A stretch of 39,791 nt of DNA from Ignavibacteria bacterium UBA2360 (GTDB lineage Bacteria; Bacteroidota; Ignavibacteria; Tepidaquicellales; OLB5), in contig DDTQ01000005.1 in the NCBI GenBank assembly GCA_002344125.1, positions 1-39,791 of the forward strand. The letters are read 5' to 3'. The notes below the pieces were generated by a model, which ran no database searches, was not told the origin of the DNA, and saw nothing but the letters and a program-made list of their open reading frames with translations. Below, in pieces: positions 1-6,641 of this stretch; within the stretch, counting starts at the first letter, position 1; every line of letters starts with the position of its first letter. A program made the position numbers and the translations under genes.

Positions 1-35
1 ATTTTGTGTTTAAATGTTTTGTTCGTTATAATCTC

Positions 36-182
36 TTTGCGTTTTCTTGAGTTATTATTGAGAACACGGATTTGACGGATTTAACTGATATACTCTGATT
101 GATTTTTGGTATTTGTGAATTTAATATTAAACTGTTTCATCCGTGTAAATCTGCGTTATCTGTGTCATCAGTGTTCGATTTT
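36..182. repeat. 147-bp direct repeat, copy 1 (left of GxxExxY gene)
   Basis: This segment matches 639-785 at a constant offset of 603 bases, with no indel and about nine mismatches counted by eye. Inside it are two arms built from units of 9, 9, 9 and 10 nt. The arm at 62-103 reads on the plus strand (units like GAACACGGA, TTTGACGGA) and the arm at 134-176 reads on the minus strand (units like GAACACTGA, TGACACAGA). The arms are therefore imperfect inverted copies around a loop of about 30 nt. The 3' end of the GxxExxY gene runs into this copy. Confidence 0.9.
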
Positions 183-604
183 CTTAATATGGCGTTTAGG
201 CTCTTTAGGGATAATCTTTTTTTGTCGTTAGTGAATATTTTCCTTTTGAATTCAGGTTTTTTACCGAAGTTCAATAGTAAGCCTACTTCTGCATCAGTTG
301 CTTTCAGATAATTTAGCAGTTGTAATTCGTTTGCTGAAGAAATAGCTTCATTTGCTTTTAGCTCAATAATAATTTTCTTATCTGCCATTATATCTGCAAA
401 ATATTCGCCAACACAATGCCCTTTATAAAAAACGCTGATTGGCTTTTGTTTTTCATTAACAATACCTTGTTCAATAAGCTCAATATTCATCGCATTTTCA
501 TATACTTTTTCAAGGAAACCATAACCTAATTCATTATAGACTGTATAAAAGCAATTAAGTATCTTATCGGTTATCTCTTTATGTAGTAAGTTTGTATAGA
601 TCAT
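137..604 (-). CDS. GxxExxY family protein (PD-(D/E)XK-like fold)
   Basis: This 155-residue protein carries the family signature G29-x2-E32-x2-Y35 and then D71 followed by E81-L-K83. That D...ExK arrangement is typical of PD-(D/E)XK nuclease-like folds. The family is widespread, but its biological role is not established as far as I know. Most relatives are about 125 residues. Here residues 142-155 (a tail rich in Asp, Thr and Asn) are encoded by the repeat at 36-182, so the natural C-terminus has probably been extended by readthrough into repeat DNA. The ATG at 604 is well placed for the family's N-terminus. The gene stands alone, with a copy of the same 147-bp repeat on each side, suggesting that gene and repeats form one unit. 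Family assignment is secure; nuclease activity is inference. Confidence 0.88.
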   Translation of the reverse strand: MIYTNLLHKEITDKILNCFYTVYNELGYGFLEKVYENAMNIELIEQGIVNEKQKPISVFYKGHCVGEYFADIMADKKIIIELKANEAISSANELQLLNYLKATDAEVGLLLNFGKKPEFKRKIFTNDKKRLSLKSLNAILRKSNTDDTDNADLHG

Positions 605-638
605 TGTTACCGATTAATTTAATTAATGTTCTCTTTAT

Positions 639-785
639 TTTGCGTTTTCTTGAGTTATTATTGGGAACACGGATTTGACGGATTTAACTGATATACGCTG
701 ATTGATTTATGGTAATTGTGAATTTTGTGTTAAACTGTTTCATCAGTGTAAATCTGCGTTATTTGTGTCATCAGTGTTCGATTTT
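639..785. repeat. 147-bp direct repeat, copy 2 (right of GxxExxY gene)
   Basis: This is the second copy of the repeat at 36-182, in the same orientation and without indels. It fills almost all the space between the GxxExxY start codon at 604 and the ABC ATPase stop codon, ending within that stop codon (784-786). Differences from copy 1 cluster in the central loop, while the 9-nt-periodic arms are better conserved. Confidence 0.9.
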
Positions 786-1404
786 AACTTAGCTTTCTCT
801 CATTAAGATTTATTTCATTGTTGCACAGGGATCGTTCATGAGCATCGTTGGTTGCAATTATAAGTATGCGGTCCTTTTTGTATTCATTAGAAATATCATC
901 CACTACAGAAATTCCTTCAAGATCAAGATTGCTAGTTGGTTCATCAAGCAGCAGCATATGCGGATTATGCAGGATAGCGAAAGCTATTTTGAGCCGCTGT
1001 TTCATTCCCGATGAATATATTTTCAGCAGGTCGTTTCTGCGGTGATACAGACCTACTCTTTTAAGCGAATCATCGATATTTTCGTGACCCCAGCCGCGGA
1101 TATCTGAAATGATCTTCAGGTTTTCATAGCCTGTGAATTCATCATATAGATTCAGGTACGGAGATACAAATCCGATATATTTGTATATATTTTCCTTCTT
1201 GATTTTTTCCGTGCCGTTGAATAGATTTAGTTCACCGGATGACTGCAGCAGAATGTTAGCGATTATTTTTATGAGGGTTGATTTGCCTGAACCGTTACGG
1301 CCGGTGATTGCGGTGGCGCTGCCGGAGGTAAGCTCAAAATTTACTTTATCGAAAATTATTTTTCTATCGAATTTTCTTGTAAGGTTAACTGCCTGCAGTT
1401 TCAT
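784..1404 (-). CDS. ABC transporter ATP-binding protein (CcmA-like size)
   Basis: A short ABC ATPase of 206 residues with Walker A GRNGSGKST (35-43), signature SSGMKQ (131-136) and Walker B LLLDEP (D154, E155). It would energise an ABC exporter, but no permease gene is adjacent, so the substrate is unknown. Size and lack of extra domains resemble CcmA. Two usually conserved positions differ: the Q-loop position is Pro (about residue 82), and the switch histidine after Walker B is Asn (ATND, about 186). The frame is open to 1503, but the extra N-terminus lies over the thioesterase 3' end and looks unrelated to the family. The ATG at 1404 places a normal beta strand (KLQAVNL) first; an ATG at 1431 is the alternative. 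It is last in a minus-strand run after bamD and the thioesterase. Confidence 0.85.
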   Translation of the reverse strand: MKLQAVNLTRKFDRKIIFDKVNFELTSGSATAITGRNGSGKSTLIKIIANILLQSSGELNLFNGTEKIKKENIYKYIGFVSPYLNLYDEFTGYENLKIISDIRGWGHENIDDSLKRVGLYHRRNDLLKIYSSGMKQRLKIAFAILHNPHMLLLDEPTSNLDLEGISVVDDISNEYKKDRILIIATNDAHERSLCNNEINLNERKLS

Positions 1405-1441
1405 TATCTGATGGGGTATGTTTTCCGGCATGGGCTGTGTA

Positions 1442-1933
1442 TTATTTGTGTATGATGCCGTGTTTCTGGTTAAGCCTTTGCTCCCTGCGCAGCAGCGCGT
1501 CATTGAACCACTTTTTTTCTTCGGGAGATTCTGGTACTATCTGCGGTACGGGCATCTTCTGATAGGTATCGGTATCTACACTTACAAATGTAAAGTAAGC
1601 GCTGTTGGAGTGTTTTTTTTCGCCGGTCTTGAAATCTTCCACTTCCACCTTAACGCCGACCTCCATGGAAGTATTGAAGGCGCGGTTAACATTTGCTTTC
1701 AGTGAAACGATATTGCCAAGTCTGATGGGTTCATGGAAAGAAAGATCATCAACAACAGCGGTTACGGCTACGTTATGGCAATGCCGCGAAGCGGCCATGG
1801 CGGCGGCAATATCCATCCAGTGCATCAGCCTTCCGCCCAGAAGGTTTTTTAAAATATTGGTATCGTTTGGAAGCACAAGTTCTATCATGGTGACCTGTGA
1901 TTCCTTCATGGTTTTAGGTGTAAGTTCGCTCAT
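1442..1933 (-). CDS. acyl-CoA thioesterase, hotdog fold (YciA/BACH type)
   Basis: A 163-residue single hotdog domain that should hydrolyse acyl-CoA thioesters to free acid and CoA in the cytoplasm. The family's active-site region is clear: PNDTN at 22-26, then GGRLMHWMD at 33-41, where the helix starts and the catalytic acid lies. The C-terminal 30 residues are charged and probably extend past the domain. The start is the ATG at 1933, only four bases after the bamD stop codon, so the two genes are very likely co-transcribed and perhaps translationally coupled. The natural acyl chain length cannot be read from the sequence. Family assignment is secure; the physiological role next to an outer-membrane assembly gene is unclear. 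Confidence 0.9.
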   Translation of the reverse strand: MSELTPKTMKESQVTMIELVLPNDTNILKNLLGGRLMHWMDIAAAMAASRHCHNVAVTAVVDDLSFHEPIRLGNIVSLKANVNRAFNTSMEVGVKVEVEDFKTGEKKHSNSAYFTFVSVDTDTYQKMPVPQIVPESPEEKKWFNDALLRREQRLNQKHGIIHK

Positions 1934-1937
1934 TGGT

Positions 1938-2714
1938 TTATTTACCTGCCTGCAGGTCTCTTATTCTGTTCTGTAATGTATTGGCCCTGTTTTTCAGGTT
2001 GCTGTTTGGGAAAAGTTTGTTGAACTTATCCAAGACTTTTTTAGCGTCTTCATACCTTCTGCCGTTTATGTATGCGTCAGCCTGTGCTACCATAGCGTCA
2101 TCGGCCCAGTCAGAATCAATATACTCATCATACACTGTCTGAAAATAGATCGAGGCAGCTTTGTAATTACTGGTTTTCATGTAAAGCTCGCCCGTCCAGT
2201 AATCTTTGTAAGCGAGTTTATTGCGAAGTTCCTTAATGCGTTTTTCGGCTTCGGGGATGTTTTTATCTTCGGGGTACGATTCAATGTAAGAAAGATACTG
2301 CGTTAAGGCTTCCTTGGTGAACTGCTGATCGAGGGAATATTTTGGCGAGAGCTCATAGTAAGTATTTGCAAGCATAAACCTTGCATCCGGGTAAAGGGGA
2401 CTAAGCTGGTAGTTCTTGATAAAGCTTTCAAATTCATAAGCCGCCAGGATATATTCTTTCTGGTAGAAATAGCTTGAAGCAAGGTAGAATTGTACCTTAT
2501 CAGAAACATCGGTACCCGGGAAACGGATCTTAATAAACGAAAAGTCATCGATGGCATCGGTGTAATCGCGTTTATCGTACTTGCGTTTGGCAATATCAAA
2601 AGCTTTCTGGGGATCATCGGTGTTGATATCGGTTTTTGATGAACCGCATCCGGCAATTAACTGAATTAAAAGCAGGGCAGGTAAAACGAGCGCAAAGAAT
2701 TTAATTTTTTTCAA
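1938..2714 (-). CDS. bamD: outer membrane assembly lipoprotein BamD
   Basis: A 258-residue lipoprotein with a typical signal peptide and lipobox LIAGC, putting the lipidated cysteine at residue 23. The rest is made of TPR-type helical repeats (AFDIAKRKYDKRDYTDAIDDF, YPDARFMLANTYYE and later copies), as in BamD/YfiO. In the family it works on the periplasmic face of the outer membrane with BamA, helping to insert beta-barrel proteins. The start is TTG at 2714, the only codon that supplies the whole signal peptide. A membrane protein of unknown function lies just upstream on the same strand, and the thioesterase follows after four bases. Confidence 0.92.
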   Translation of the reverse strand: MKKIKFFALVLPALLLIQLIAGCGSSKTDINTDDPQKAFDIAKRKYDKRDYTDAIDDFSFIKIRFPGTDVSDKVQFYLASSYFYQKEYILAAYEFESFIKNYQLSPLYPDARFMLANTYYELSPKYSLDQQFTKEALTQYLSYIESYPEDKNIPEAEKRIKELRNKLAYKDYWTGELYMKTSNYKAASIYFQTVYDEYIDSDWADDAMVAQADAYINGRRYEDAKKVLDKFNKLFPNSNLKNRANTLQNRIRDLQAGK

Positions 2715-2755
2715 TTGTTATGTATTAACTTATTTTTATACTCTTGGTTACTATA

Positions 2756-3481
2756 TTATTTAGATCTGATAGTAAAAAACAGAACTGCCGCAACCGCGCT
2801 TAGCGTTATTACTGCGGCGGGGAAAAATATCGATTCCAGTAAACTAATATCCGGCGGTGTAGATTGTGTGAATTTATATTCAGGGGTTTCAAGCCTTGAG
2901 TAATCTTCATACGGAATTTCTCCGGAATATTTGGTATTCACCTCATCGCTTATTACAATTACATCGGCGGAGCTTTTTATTTTTACCTCAAGTTTAGAGG
3001 AAATGCTGCGCTCCATTGATTTAGAGCCGAGGAATTTATTTTTAATGAACCCGGTGTAAACTGTACTCAGTTTAATAACATCAACTGTGAAGCGGTAATA
3101 ACTGCTATCGGGTGAGAGCATATTCTCATCTTTGGCAATTGAGAATTTGAGTTTGTTCTTTTCAGAAATTTTTTTCAGTGTGTTTTCAAGAAATTTTTTT
3201 TCTTCTTTATTTTTTGTTTCTGATTTAACCCAATATACAAACTTCACATCCCTGTTAATTTCAGGGTAGTAAAAGAACTTTTCAAGCTCACCGGATATCT
3301 GCTGCTCAAACACACCCAGGTTGCTTTCGGGCTGGTTTTGAGAAATTGCCGGAAAATTAAATGCAAAAACAAAGAACAAAAATACCGTTAAATTCCTCAG
3401 GAAAAATCCAAAAAATAAATCTGATTCCGGAAGAAATGAGGAACAATGTTTGAAAATCCTGTTCAAATTGAGTTTTTTCAC
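2756..3481 (-). CDS. membrane-anchored periplasmic protein of unknown function
   Basis: I do not recognise this 241-residue protein. It has a long basic N-terminus, a hydrophobic segment at about 25-45 (NLTVFLFFVFAF, ending before ISQ) that could be a signal peptide or anchor, a soluble alpha/beta middle region rich in Lys and Ser, and a C-terminal hydrophobic helix (about 215-237) ending in IRSK. This predicts a periplasmic domain held by a C-terminal anchor. The start is GTG at 3481. The gene is 41 bases upstream of bamD on the same strand and likely in the same transcript, so an envelope role is plausible. The position resembles that of lptE-type genes in related bacteria, but the second membrane helix argues against LptE. 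Confidence 0.7.
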   Translation of the reverse strand: MKKLNLNRIFKHCSSFLPESDLFFGFFLRNLTVFLFFVFAFNFPAISQNQPESNLGVFEQQISGELEKFFYYPEINRDVKFVYWVKSETKNKEEKKFLENTLKKISEKNKLKFSIAKDENMLSPDSSYYRFTVDVIKLSTVYTGFIKNKFLGSKSMERSISSKLEVKIKSSADVIVISDEVNTKYSGEIPYEDYSRLETPEYKFTQSTPPDISLLESIFFPAAVITLSAVAAVLFFTIRSK

Positions 3482-3557
3482 TTAGCCGTTGCGGTTTACA
3501 CAATATAATCAATAAACCGCGGTTAAAATTTCAGCATTTTTGTAAAATAATTAAGTA

Positions 3558-3692
3558 AATTACTAATAAATAAAGGGTGTTTCAAGGAAAATAGTCCCGT
3601 GCGTCACCGGCAACAGTACACCACGATTTGATTGTTGATAATAGTTGTTGGTAAACTGCGGGTGCAGTCAGGCAAGACCAACAACGGGGTGT
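3558..3692. repeat. 135-bp tandem repeat, unit 1
   Basis: The unit runs from AATTACTAATAAATAAAGGG to CAACGGGGTGT and is followed at once by a second unit with about four substitutions and no gap. It contains a potential stem (TTGTTGG pairing with CCAACAA) enclosing a small hairpin CTGC-GGGT-GCAG, so each unit could fold by itself. It also contains TTTCAAGGAAAA, a word found in a perfect hairpin at 10540-10567. Confidence 0.92.
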
Positions 3693-3827
3693 AATTACTA
3701 ATAAATAAAGGGTGTTTCAAGGAAAATAGTCCCAAGCGTCACCGGCAACAGCACTCCACGATTTGATTGTTGATAATAGTTGTTGGTAAACTGCGGGTGC
3801 AGTCAGGCAAGACCAACAACGGGGTGT
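3693..3827. repeat. 135-bp tandem repeat, unit 2
   Basis: This is the second unit of the tandem pair, offset by exactly 135 bases from the first. The substitutions lie in two small clusters (CCCGTGCG versus CCCAAGCG, and AGTACACC versus AGCACTCC), outside the TTGTTGG/CCAACAA stem, which is unchanged. Confidence 0.92.
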
Positions 3828-3912
3828 GCTCTTGTGATATTCCGTCCGGTCCGTTCGATAAGTGAAATTTTACCGTACAAACGCCGGACTGCGCAATCAA
3901 AAATCGGCAATT

Positions 3913-4815
3913 TCACGCTTTTTCTTTGGTAAAGTAATTCATAACTTCCTCTTTTTTGGTATCCGGTGCAAAATGGCGCACTGCCCTTACGACATCATCA
4001 AGATCGTAGCCGCCTTTTAATTGCGGTTTTCGGTTATCTTCTGCACTGCTAAGCAGGCTCATTCTGATTCCTTCCAGGTGCTTCAAAGCTAGGGGAGTGA
4101 ATTTAACTCCGCGTTTATATGCTTCGAACTGCTTAATGAGGATAGTTTCCATTTCAAAGCGGCAGACCTCGGGTATGCTTTTACCACTACCGCCCGCTGA
4201 ATAGATTATGTGATTCAGGCAATCCTTAACTACCATGCTTGAAGATTCAATGATATTGCCTGCAATCTTTATTTTAAGTTTTCGTTCGGGGTCAATAAAA
4301 TCCAACATTGAAAGTCTGTTGAAAAAAAGGCTGATATTCCCTTTAAACTCAACGGGCTCAACAGGTTTTGGCGCAGCAGGGGTGAAATTTTCTTCAAGCA
4401 GTTTGGCTGATTCAATATCATCGGCTTCCTGCACTATAGGATATGGCCCCGTATCGCCGGAGCCGCTATTGATCAGTTCTTTAACTTTGTAAATACGGTA
4501 GGGTGTGTAGCGGAAGCCGAGTTCGAGAGACATGGTTCTGGATATGTACCTGATGCTTCTGCCTTCGTTTAAGAGGTCTTTGATAAGCCCGATCTCTTTT
4601 TTACTGACCAAAATGTCCCGGCTTTTGTAACTGTGTGTTTTGTATTTGCCGGGAATAGCCTTTTCAAGTTCTGTATAAACAGTTGTGCGCGAAATGCCAT
4701 GACGCTTCATGATATTCCGGAAAGCGAGCTGGAATTCATCCGGGTAAGCGCCTCGGTTAATATCTTTAAGCATAATGATATCATCATGGAGCTGCTGATT
4801 GAATGGTTTTGCCAT
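3913..4815 (-). CDS. putative helix-turn-helix DNA-binding protein
   Basis: This 300-residue protein is not one I can name. Its N-terminal part has two segments that look like DNA-binding helices: GISRTTVYTELEKA (about 40-53), typical of a recognition-helix region, and GRSIRYISRTMSLELGFRYT (about 86-105). The segments are joined by a basic linker. A Pro/Glu-rich hinge follows at about 125-160, then a helical C-terminal half (160-300) with no motif I recognise. The layout recalls the N-termini of some transposases and replication proteins, but no DDE, HUH or recombinase catalytic motif is visible. The ATG at 4815 is preceded by a 17-bp palindrome in the likely promoter, which suggests autoregulation. 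The tandem 135-bp repeats lie just downstream. Confidence 0.6.
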   Translation of the reverse strand: MAKPFNQQLHDDIIMLKDINRGAYPDEFQLAFRNIMKRHGISRTTVYTELEKAIPGKYKTHSYKSRDILVSKKEIGLIKDLLNEGRSIRYISRTMSLELGFRYTPYRIYKVKELINSGSGDTGPYPIVQEADDIESAKLLEENFTPAAPKPVEPVEFKGNISLFFNRLSMLDFIDPERKLKIKIAGNIIESSSMVVKDCLNHIIYSAGGSGKSIPEVCRFEMETILIKQFEAYKRGVKFTPLALKHLEGIRMSLLSSAEDNRKPQLKGGYDLDDVVRAVRHFAPDTKKEEVMNYFTKEKA

Positions 4816-5193
4816 TGTAATAAGAGGTTAATTTTGGGATTAATATTAAAGGATATAGCGTATATATGCAAATTGCATATGTAACAAATATAATATATGA
4901 TGAGTGCATTTGCAAGGGGAAATAAAACTTAATTCTGCATAAATGGCAGTTTTTTTATGACCCATATCATTGTATTGCCTTATTTGATGTATTATTTTTG
5001 TAATGAAACCTACTACCAAGAGAAGAAATTTGTAAGCACCCGAGCCTTGATGCTGATTTTACAGCAAAAAAACTTAATTTATGAAATTTAGATTTATAGA
5101 ACATTTTGCTTTAATGTTGCAAAAAGTTAAAAAGTGTATTATTTTAGGTTAATTATATTAGAATCCTGCCGGAAACATTTAAAACTTAAGTTT
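4816..5193. other. divergent intergenic region, A/T-rich
   Basis: This stretch separates the minus-strand HTH gene from the plus-strand T9SS gene and should hold promoters for both. The palindrome at 4864-4880 is the clearest signal. Toward the plus-strand gene, TTG at 5117-5119 and TATTATTTT at 5137-5145 loosely resemble the -33/-7 spacing of Bacteroidota promoters, but the match is weak. No small gene was seen. Confidence 0.5.
4864..4880. promoter_or_regulatory. palindromic operator candidate upstream of HTH gene
   Basis: ATATGCAA-A-TTGCATAT is a perfect 8-bp inverted repeat with a one-base spacer, 48 bases before the HTH gene's ATG. On the minus strand it lies between a TTGTTA-like and a TATATA-like hexamer, where a repressor would block RNA polymerase. 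Binding by the adjacent HTH protein is inference. Confidence 0.55.
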
Positions 5194-6621
5194 ATGAATA
5201 AAAATCCTCAATATAACCTGAAACCCAGCCCAACACTGAAAATTTTAGCTTTTTTAGTTTTTAGTTTATTTTTTTGCCAAAGTTTGAGCAGCCAGTTTTA
5301 CTGGCAGAAAACTTATAATAGTGGAGGTTACGATGAAGCTTATGACGGATGTGCAGCAGATGGGTCAAATTTTTACCTGGCTGGATATGCAGGTTTTGCA
5401 AGTTGGCATATGTATATTTTAAAATTGAATCAATTAGGTGATACTATATGGACCCGGAGGTATAACGGTGGTGTTATAAATGCAATTGCACCAAGCGGGG
5501 ACGGGGGTTGTGTATTTACCGGACAAAGGAATTCGTGTTTTACAATGAAGCTGGATTTGAACGGTAATGTAGTATGGGATAAATCATATCCATCTGGAGC
5601 TGAAACCAGAGATATAACACAAACCGGCGATAGCGGATATGTAATGTGCGGTGGACTTTTTACAGGTTATATTTGTAAACTTGATACACTTGGGAATTTG
5701 CAGTGGGAGAGATACTATAATGATAGTCCGCAAGATTTTGATAAAATTGAACCGACTGACGATGGTGGATATTTAGTTTGTGGACGTAAATACATAAGCA
5801 ATAATTGGAAAGCCTATTTCATGAAAATAGATGGAATGGGTAATATTGTTTGGGAAAATTTTTATCAATATCCATTTGGAACTTCTTTTGTGAGCACAAA
5901 TAACGGTTTTATTTTTTTGAGTGGTTTTAATATAGTTAGTGATGGCAGAATAGTATTGATTAAAACAGATTTGATGGGAAATCAATTATTTGCTGATACA
6001 TTAAGTAGAAATACAATATCTGATATAAGCCCTGAAATATTGAAACTAAACAATAATAAATTTGTTATATCTTACTTTTCAAGAATTTCTAATACTAACG
6101 GATACATTGGAAAAATTATAAGAATCGACTCTAACTTAAATATTATAAAAAGTATCAGTTTATCGGTAGATACAAATTCCATTTATTTGTATAATTTGAT
6201 TAAAGCACCCGGATCAAGTATAGACGATATTATAGTAATGGGATCAGCGGAACCCCAGGGACCTTTTGAAGTTGATTTGTATGCTGTAAGATTAGACAGC
6301 TCATTAACGCAACCACCACCGCTTACTGTAAATATAATTTCAACACAAATACCGAAAGAATTTGATTTAGTGCAAAACTATCCCAACCCGTTTAACGGAA
6401 CAACGTTAATTAAGTTTTCAATTATTACAATTGAGTTTGTGCAGATTAAAGTATTCGATGTCCTTGGCAGGGAAGTTGAAACTTTAGTTTCTGAAAACTT
6501 ATTACCTGGAACATATTCAAAAACTTTTTCGCCTAAAAACCTTGCCAGCGGCATTTATTTTTATCAAATGAGTATTGCAGGAAAAATTATTAAGACCCGT
6601 AAGATGATTTACAACAAATAA
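5194..6621 (+). CDS. T9SS-sorted secreted protein with repeat (propeller-like) domain
   Basis: A 475-residue secreted protein. A hydrophobic signal segment (LKILAFLVFSLFF) ends near SLSSQ. The body has repeating units of about 45-50 residues of the type W-x3-Y ... DGGY-x2-G ... K-x-D-x2-G-N, consistent with a beta-propeller. The last 80 residues form the type IX sorting domain: FDLVQNYPNPFN, then VFDVLGREVETLV, then ASGIYFYQM and a KTRKMIYNK end. It should cross the outer membrane by the T9SS and be attached or released at the surface. The frame is open back to 5134, but the ATG at 5194 places the signal peptide properly. It lies 20 bases before the next T9SS gene and probably shares its transcript. 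Confidence 0.85.
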   Translation: MNKNPQYNLKPSPTLKILAFLVFSLFFCQSLSSQFYWQKTYNSGGYDEAYDGCAADGSNFYLAGYAGFASWHMYILKLNQLGDTIWTRRYNGGVINAIAPSGDGGCVFTGQRNSCFTMKLDLNGNVVWDKSYPSGAETRDITQTGDSGYVMCGGLFTGYICKLDTLGNLQWERYYNDSPQDFDKIEPTDDGGYLVCGRKYISNNWKAYFMKIDGMGNIVWENFYQYPFGTSFVSTNNGFIFLSGFNIVSDGRIVLIKTDLMGNQLFADTLSRNTISDISPEILKLNNNKFVISYFSRISNTNGYIGKIIRIDSNLNIIKSISLSVDTNSIYLYNLIKAPGSSIDDIIVMGSAEPQGPFEVDLYAVRLDSSLTQPPPLTVNIISTQIPKEFDLVQNYPNPFNGTTLIKFSIITIEFVQIKVFDVLGREVETLVSENLLPGTYSKTFSPKNLASGIYFYQMSIAGKIIKTRKMIYNK

Positions 6622-6628
6622 TATCCCT

Positions 6629-6635
6629 AAGGAGG
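6629..6635 (+). promoter_or_regulatory. strong Shine-Dalgarno site
   Basis: AAGGAGG lies six bases before the ATG at 6642. It is a near-perfect match to the 16S anti-Shine-Dalgarno sequence and stands out here, where most genes show no clear ribosome binding site. It also fixes the start of the 1245-residue gene. Confidence 0.85.
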
Positions 6636-6641
6636 TTCAGT

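Larger units (their letters stand above)
3482..3912. other. intergenic region holding a tandem duplication
   Basis: No credible gene lies in these 431 bases. Bases 3558-3827 are two head-to-tail copies of a 135-bp unit, described separately. The remaining 3828-3912 contains a spaced inverted repeat, GTGAAATT near 3861 and AATTTCAC near 3910; the second arm overlaps the stop codon of the next minus-strand gene. Confidence 0.75.

Noticed and set aside
1405..1503. N-terminal extension of the ABC ATPase to 1503
   Set aside because: The added residues overlap the thioesterase 3' end and do not resemble the start of any ABC ATPase.
3558..3827. Tandem units as a minimal CRISPR array
   Set aside because: The units are 135 bp, abut directly without spacers and are nearly identical throughout. 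There is no cas gene nearby.
4170..4200. GGSGKS in the HTH protein as a Walker A motif
   Set aside because: The spacing lacks the first Gly of GxxxxGK[ST] and there is no Walker B motif, so it is probably a Gly/Ser loop.
3913..4815. HTH protein as a REP-associated (RAYT) or IS transposase
   Set aside because: No HUH plus Tyr motif, DDE triad or recombinase residues could be found.
5134..5193. Upstream start for the first T9SS gene
   Set aside because: The extra 20 residues precede the signal peptide and are not signal-like; the ATG at 5194 gives a normal export signal.
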